Notes under the pieces: model-generated | What the model was told of the DNA's origin: nothing | Databases searched by the model: none | Seen by the model: the letters and a program-made list of their open reading frames with translations, nothing else | Assembly: GCF_901933205.1 (NCBI RefSeq) | Contig: NC_044574.1 | Span: 23,483,733-23,547,732, forward strand | Length of the DNA: 64,000 nucleotides | Reading direction: 5' to 3' | Source: Camarhynchus parvulus | Taxonomy: Eukaryota; Chordata; Aves; Passeriformes; Thraupidae | Shown here: positions 58,876-64,000 of the stretch, piece by piece | How positions within the stretch are numbered: position 1 is the first letter of the stretch | How the letters are laid out: every line of letters begins with the position of its first letter | Program-made: the position numbers and the translations under genes

Positions 58876-61800
58876 CTTCCAGTTCCCAGTGCTGAACCCC
58901 AGCTCAGGCAGAGGGGCTGGGGCCAGAGTGTTGCAGCTGCCTGACCACCCCTGGCTGCTCTTCTCCATGCAAGTCCAAGCCTCTGGGGGTTTTGCAGAGC
59001 ATTTGGAGAAGAAACATACCCTATAACATCTGTGTCCTCTTGTGCTGGGGAAAAGCTGACTTCAGCTCTTTCCAGGGTCTTTGCTGGATTACGTTTTAGC
59101 ACAGAATTTATGAATATAATAATTAAATGTACTTTTGAAGCAGCTTTTCTGGCACTTCACTGTAGTGGAAGTAAGGGCAGCTTTAGAAAAAAAAAGCCCC
59201 TCCAAGCAAGATCTAAAGGCAACATTCAAAATTATCCTTAAGATGCAACTGCCTTCTCTTTCCAGAACATCCAGTCCTCATGTCACCTCCTTTTTTACTG
59301 CACTTCATTTTTCCAAAGCCCAACTTCACAGTTCCTCTGCTCTGTCATTTCCCAGCTTGGAAATCATTTGCAGCATTTCCTTGATCTTGGATACGTGAGA
59401 TTCCCAGCTGGAGCCAGACTTTGTTGGCCCTTGTGCATAGGACATACTTGATACATAAGCAGTACTATGCCCAGTCTGTCCATTACATCTGCTGTATTTC
59501 TGCCAGATGTCAGGCTATCTTCCTCACCAGAACAGTGTTTGGGCATGATCTGAACAGCCTGAGCACCTATGGCAACCCCTGGCACTGAGGTTGCCACCTG
59601 CCTGCCAACACAAATTGCTTTCTGCAATATTGGGGCTGTTGTAAGCTTTATTTGCTCCTGTGGGCTGTCTGCTGTTTCTCAATTTGAATTGCCTTGTGGA
59701 AAGTAGCTCTTTCATCCACAACTCCTTCCTTAAAATCAGTGATAGCAAATACCAACACGTTCAGAAATGCTCAAGATGAAATTTTCAAGGGCACATTGCT
59801 CTAAACTGCGTTTAGTGCCTCAAAAGCCAAGACAGAATGAGGGCTAAATCTTCAGAACTGCAGAGGAAATGCTGCTGGACGGGTAAGCTTGTCAGAGTAA
59901 CTGCCACAGTCTCCAAGGTGAATATCCCTTCCCACCTTCCCACAATGAGACATTATTCTCCCTCTATATTTCAGGCCCAGGAAAGTCATGTATAGTTTGA
60001 ATTGAAGTAATGACAGCAAGGTAAAGGGAGTGTACAAAGTACCTATGCAAAATAAAAAGGAACCATGTCTGGTTGAGCTTCCATCTGTTTTATTTGAGAG
60101 GGAGAGTACTTGTGTGTTGACAGTTACTAAATAAACAGAAAACATGTTCAGCTGCAGAAATCCCCCAAGCTGGAACTGCATGGAGGTTGAAGGGACGCTG
60201 GGGACAGTAGATAAACTTGTCTTGTTCTTTCTCTTCTCTGGTTATTGACTTCTGACAGTGGTGGACACTAAATCTTGGGCTAAATGGATCCTGCATCAGA
60301 CTCAGCACAAATACCTGTAAATTCTAACTGTGCAGCTGCTGAAGAGATGGAAATATCTTCCTGGGGAGTTAATTTATTTCCTTCCTAGGTTGTAAGAGGT
60401 GTGGAAACAAATCAATCACTCTGCTTCTTCTCCACTATTTATCTTGGGCTACTCTGAAATACCATCTTCTCTCTTAGCATTCCTTTTAGTAGCAAGCAAG
60501 TTGAGTAAATTTAAGCTGCTTTGCAGTTTGGGCTCAGCAAATGTAGAAATAAGAGTTCAAGGTAGTCACAGTTGTCTCTGTTCTGGCAGAGAGCACCCAT
60601 AGTACACTGGACCAGAACAGCCATTGCATGAAGCTCCTTATAATGGGAATGTCCAACCAAAAATCAAAATTTCACATGAGCAGTTGCTTTGGCAACAGCC
60701 TGTTAGCAAGCTGTCATCTAGCAAGCTGCCAGGGTAACTCTTTACCAAGTGGGGAGGTGTTGGCAGCTTAAACCCATGGGAGCAGAAGTGATGGGTCAGG
60801 GCTGCAGCACGGGGGCTGACGCTGCGGCTGCCCAGTGCAGCACTGCTCATTCAATGTGCCTGTCCTGATTGGGATGCAGCTCAAGTGGATGCCTCTGAAC
60901 AGCTTTTTGGCAGAAATTTCATAATGATTTGCCCAGCTTTATCATTTGTATCATAGTTCCTGTATCAGCTCATCCTTGTTATTGAGCCTTTAATGTCAAT
61001 TTAAATGTATCTATTTCTAGCTTTCATCAGTTTGAGCCTCCTATGCCATCTGCTAGATGTCCAAAAGTTGCTTTCTTACTAGAAAATTGTGATCTGCTAT
61101 ATTTACTCTTCAATCAGATATTAGCTCATTTGGACTTGTTTTTTGTCTTTGATCAATAGATCCTATAAGAGTCATCAAAAGCTTTTGTTCCTTCTGATCA
61201 AAGTGGAAAAGTAAGATGTAGAGAATCACTTCCATTTTCCTTAGCATTCTTCTGCTTTTTGAGATGAAGATCCTTATTCCTTGTCTATTTTCTCTCTTCT
61301 CCACCCTCTTAAGCTTCATCACTATTAAATCTTATCTTTTGGGTTGCCATTATCTTCTTGGATCAAGCAAAGTCCTAATTACATTGAATTTCTATATTAA
61401 AAACACTGGGTAGCAGCTCCTTAACCTGCTCTGCCATTTCTGGAGTGAAATTGCTTCATAAAGCTGCCCTTTGTTTTCATTGTTGACCTCTTGCAGGTTT
61501 TTCCACTCTGCCTTCACTTTTTTCCTTCCCCCTTCTGATTTCATTAAAAGAGTAGCTTTCATCTTTTGTTTTGGGAGGTGTGTGTTTCCATGGGCGCTCA
61601 TGTGCTGCTTTCACATCAAACCCAACAACAGCAGAAAACTTACAGGGGGCAAGACCTGAGACCTCTAAGCCCTGTCCAACCCTGTGACATTGTCCTGCTC
61701 ATTATTTTAAATTTAGAATTGAAGTATCAGAAAGCTGTTCTGAAACCTCTTTTTGGCAGGCATGTTCTCCTTTTCCCCCAGCATAACCTGTGGTGCTAGG

Positions 61801-62176
61801 ATGTCTTAGTAATCGCTTCTTAAAGACTTGTCATGAAATACGCAAAGACATTATGTGTATATAAGACTATTAACATGTGATCCCTTATCTTAGACAATCA
61901 GTTCCAGGGTGTTCCTAAGTTCTGCCAAAGTCAAATCCTGAAATGCTTCTTGGTAGGAATTTTCCACAGTTGTGGTAAGATGAGAAGAATGTAGTTCTGT
62001 GCAGGTGCAGTCTGATATCCCAGTCAAATCAGACCCACAGAGGAGTGATGCCACAGGAGACCAGCTCATCCTTTGCTTTTCATTAATATTTTGGTCCATT
62101 CCCTATTACAGGCAATGTAGCCTCTGTGGATCACAACAGCCAGGCCAGGTCTCCCCACAGCTTTCTCTGTTTGCAG
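58876..62176. other. Noncoding DNA
   Basis: No supported gene and no part of RBM47, the expected next neighbour (minus strand), was recognised. T-rich and A-rich with short frames only. Confidence 0.5.
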
Positions 62177-62223
62177 ACATGAAAATCTATTTCTCAAGCG
62201 AACTGGAGTTGACGCTCTCGGAG
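62177..62223 (+). other. Weak exon-like segment at the edge of a CpG-rich patch
   Basis: A 47-bp segment between a good acceptor (TTTCTCTGTTTGCAG) and a donor (GGAG|GTGAGC) that could encode MKIYFSSELELTLSE after two leading bases. It borders a CpG-rich stretch reaching to about 62480. No family is recognised. It could be an exon of a noncoding RNA, or chance. Confidence 0.2.
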
Positions 62224-62734
62224 GTGAGCGCTGTGAGCGGTGTGTGTGAGCGCTGCCATCGCTCGGATGCTGACACCATGGCAGGAGCAATGGGGGCAGC
62301 AGCCGCCGGGGCAGCGTCCACGTGTGAAAAGCTATTGGTTCTCCATCCTTCTCCCACCGGTGGCTCCTGCTGCTGGCCCCTCCTAAGCCCTGGGGAGATG
62401 TGTAATGCCATTGTGTAAGCAGCGGGCGAGCCAGCAGAGATGAGAGGATTCTGGCGGAGTGAGTTGTCGGGGAACGGGGGCTGTGTTGTGCCCAAGAATT
62501 ATCCTAGCAATAAACCTCCTCACAAGAATAAACGGGGGCCGGAGAGCTGCCAGTTAATAAAAAAGGCTCATAGCAGAAATTATTGGGGCTGAGCATCAGA
62601 AGCAGCCTGACAGGCAGAGTCACAGTGCACTGTGGCGTTGCCCAATTTTATGTACAAGATGTTTTCTGTGCCAAAGGTGGGGCTTTCACATTGCTCTGCC
62701 GTGCCATGCCTACCTGCCAGGGCATTGCTCGGTG

Positions 62735-62755
62735 TGCTGCTGCTGCTGCTGCTGC
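62735..62755. repeat. (TGC)7 trinucleotide repeat
   Basis: Seven uninterrupted TGC units in GC-rich sequence. No supported gene runs through it, so it is a microsatellite. Confidence 0.9.
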
Positions 62756-64000
62756 AGCGCCCTCAGCATCGCCCTGTGGATGCAGGCAGGCTGAGACGGG
62801 AGCAGCCGCTGGGCTGGTCCTGCAGAGCTCCCTTGGGTTGCACAGCTCAGCCCTCTGCCTCCTGCCTGGGCCAGTGCAGTGGCTCCTGTGGGGACGTGGC
62901 AGATCGCATCAGGGAGCTGAGCCTGGTTAAACACAAGCCCTCGCTCCTCCCCTTGGGTCCTGCTGGCCGGCGGGAGCTGGGGCAGCCAGACCGGGGCTGG
63001 CAGCAGCGATTCCCAGGGCTGGTCACAGGTGCTTGGGGTGTTGGCTCACCCACCATTGCTCTGGGCTGGTCAAAGCTGAGCCAGCTCCAGTCTGGAAACC
63101 TGGATGTCATTCTCTAATAACACCTGACATGGAAAGCCCTGCTTAGCTTGTATGGGTGTCCAGCTGGCAGCTCCCAGGAGATTGCAGCAGTGCCTTTACA
63201 AAGGTACATTTCATCTTCAGCTGTTGTCATGCTTAGGCCAACATTTCCATGGATTGAGTGGACTGCAACATAAAGCTGTTTAAATAATATGATGAGACTA
63301 AGGTTGCCCTAAAGAAGATGTAGGCATGCGTTAGCATGTGGGAGTGAAGCCAAACAAAAAACACCAAAAGCAAAAAGCCACAGTTCTCAGAAATCACACC
63401 ACCCTAGGTGCTGAAGAAGACAATCTCCAGTGCCCAGCACTCTGACAGCTGCTGTTGCACCCCTCAGTCATTTGAGGTCCGTTCTTTGTGCTAACAGGAA
63501 AATCAGAGCATACCCTCCAGACTGCACCAGGGCAAGTCATGGGCACAGTCTGCAGTTTCTTGAACATCTTCTGTCCCCATGAAGGTTTCCCCAGCCTGTG
63601 TCCTCATCTCAGCTGACAAAGCTGACTAAACATTGCCTTGCCAAGGGCTCATAACCTCACCTACTGTGTGTCTCAGGGGCCAAGACTGCCCTTGTCCCTT
63701 CAGGGCTGCATGCTGGTCCCTGGGCATGCTCCATTAGGAGGGAGCTGCTGAGTGTACCCTGGCATCTCCACACATTCTTGGAGCATGTTCCTGATCCAGG
63801 ATGGTGGCAGACCTGTGCCTCTGAACAGGATTTTGGTCTGAACTGGATTTCCCTGTCACAGTATAAGAGAGTGTGCAGCTCACCAAACACCCAGCTGTCA
63901 TTTCAAGAGTTTATGATATTCTGCAGATGAAGCAGAAGTTATAGTAATTGCTGCTGCTCTATCTCAAAATGTAATTGGCTTTTGGGAAGTTGTTATTCAT
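62756..64000. other. Noncoding DNA to the window edge
   Basis: GC-rich to about 63120, then average composition. The frame at 62632-63117 (+) crosses a triplet repeat and is low-complexity; no gene is supported. Confidence 0.5.

Noticed and set aside
62632..63117. 161-codon + strand frame
   Set aside because: It crosses the TGC repeat, is rich in Leu/Gln/Pro/Gly and has no domain or splice support.
47047..64000. Expected RBM47 exons
   Set aside because: I looked for RNA-recognition-motif or RBM47-like C-terminal coding on the minus strand and saw none, so RBM47 is presumed to lie beyond the window.

Overview
The window looks like avian nuclear DNA, probably from a songbird. It has compact vertebrate genes with short GT-AG introns, three CR1 LINE fragments (the dominant bird retrotransposon), and two solo LTRs that resemble ones I associate with passerine genomes. 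The passerine call is inference; the bird call is firmer.

Two well-known vertebrate genes anchor the window, both on the + strand. RHOH, a GTPase-deficient Rho protein of blood cells, has its whole 191-residue coding region in one exon at 7893-8468. CHRNA9, the alpha9 nicotinic acetylcholine receptor subunit, has five exons between 40435 and 46845 (482 residues). RHOH and CHRNA9 are neighbours in the same order in other amniotes (human 4p14), so this is a conserved block. RBM47, the next gene in human, is not visible; the last 17 kb holds no recognisable part of it.

Between them, at 25.5-30.2 kb, is the most unusual part of the window: two head-to-head genes of the tyrosine-recombinase (phage-integrase-like) superfamily, here called A (- strand, 25823-27331) and B (+ strand, 28390-29977). 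Both have a short GC-rich first exon, a phase-1 intron and a second exon carrying the recombinase fold. Both have a CCAAT-plus-TATA type promoter. Their products (347 and 364 residues) are clearly paralogous. In both, the HxxR catalytic motif reads HSFW, the beta-hairpin lysine region is not recognisable, and the nucleophilic tyrosine is missing. They look like host genes derived from a mobile element that kept the fold but lost catalysis, or like a recently decaying pair. A long near-perfect hairpin lies just downstream of gene B.

Layout: 1-6 kb, AT-rich noncoding DNA with microsatellites; about 6.1-6.4 kb, a GC-rich TATA-bearing patch that may be an upstream RHOH promoter; 7.9-9.0 kb, RHOH; 9-24 kb, noncoding with small tandem repeats; 24.2-24.7 kb, a probable endogenous-retrovirus coding remnant; 25.5-30.3 kb, the recombinase-like gene pair; 32.6-33.2 kb, a solo LTR with a perfect 5-bp target duplication; 33.4-35.1 kb, a broken CR1; 40.4-47.0 kb, CHRNA9; 47-64 kb, mostly noncoding with two CR1 3' ends, one LTR and an unassigned exon-like segment at 52252-52349.
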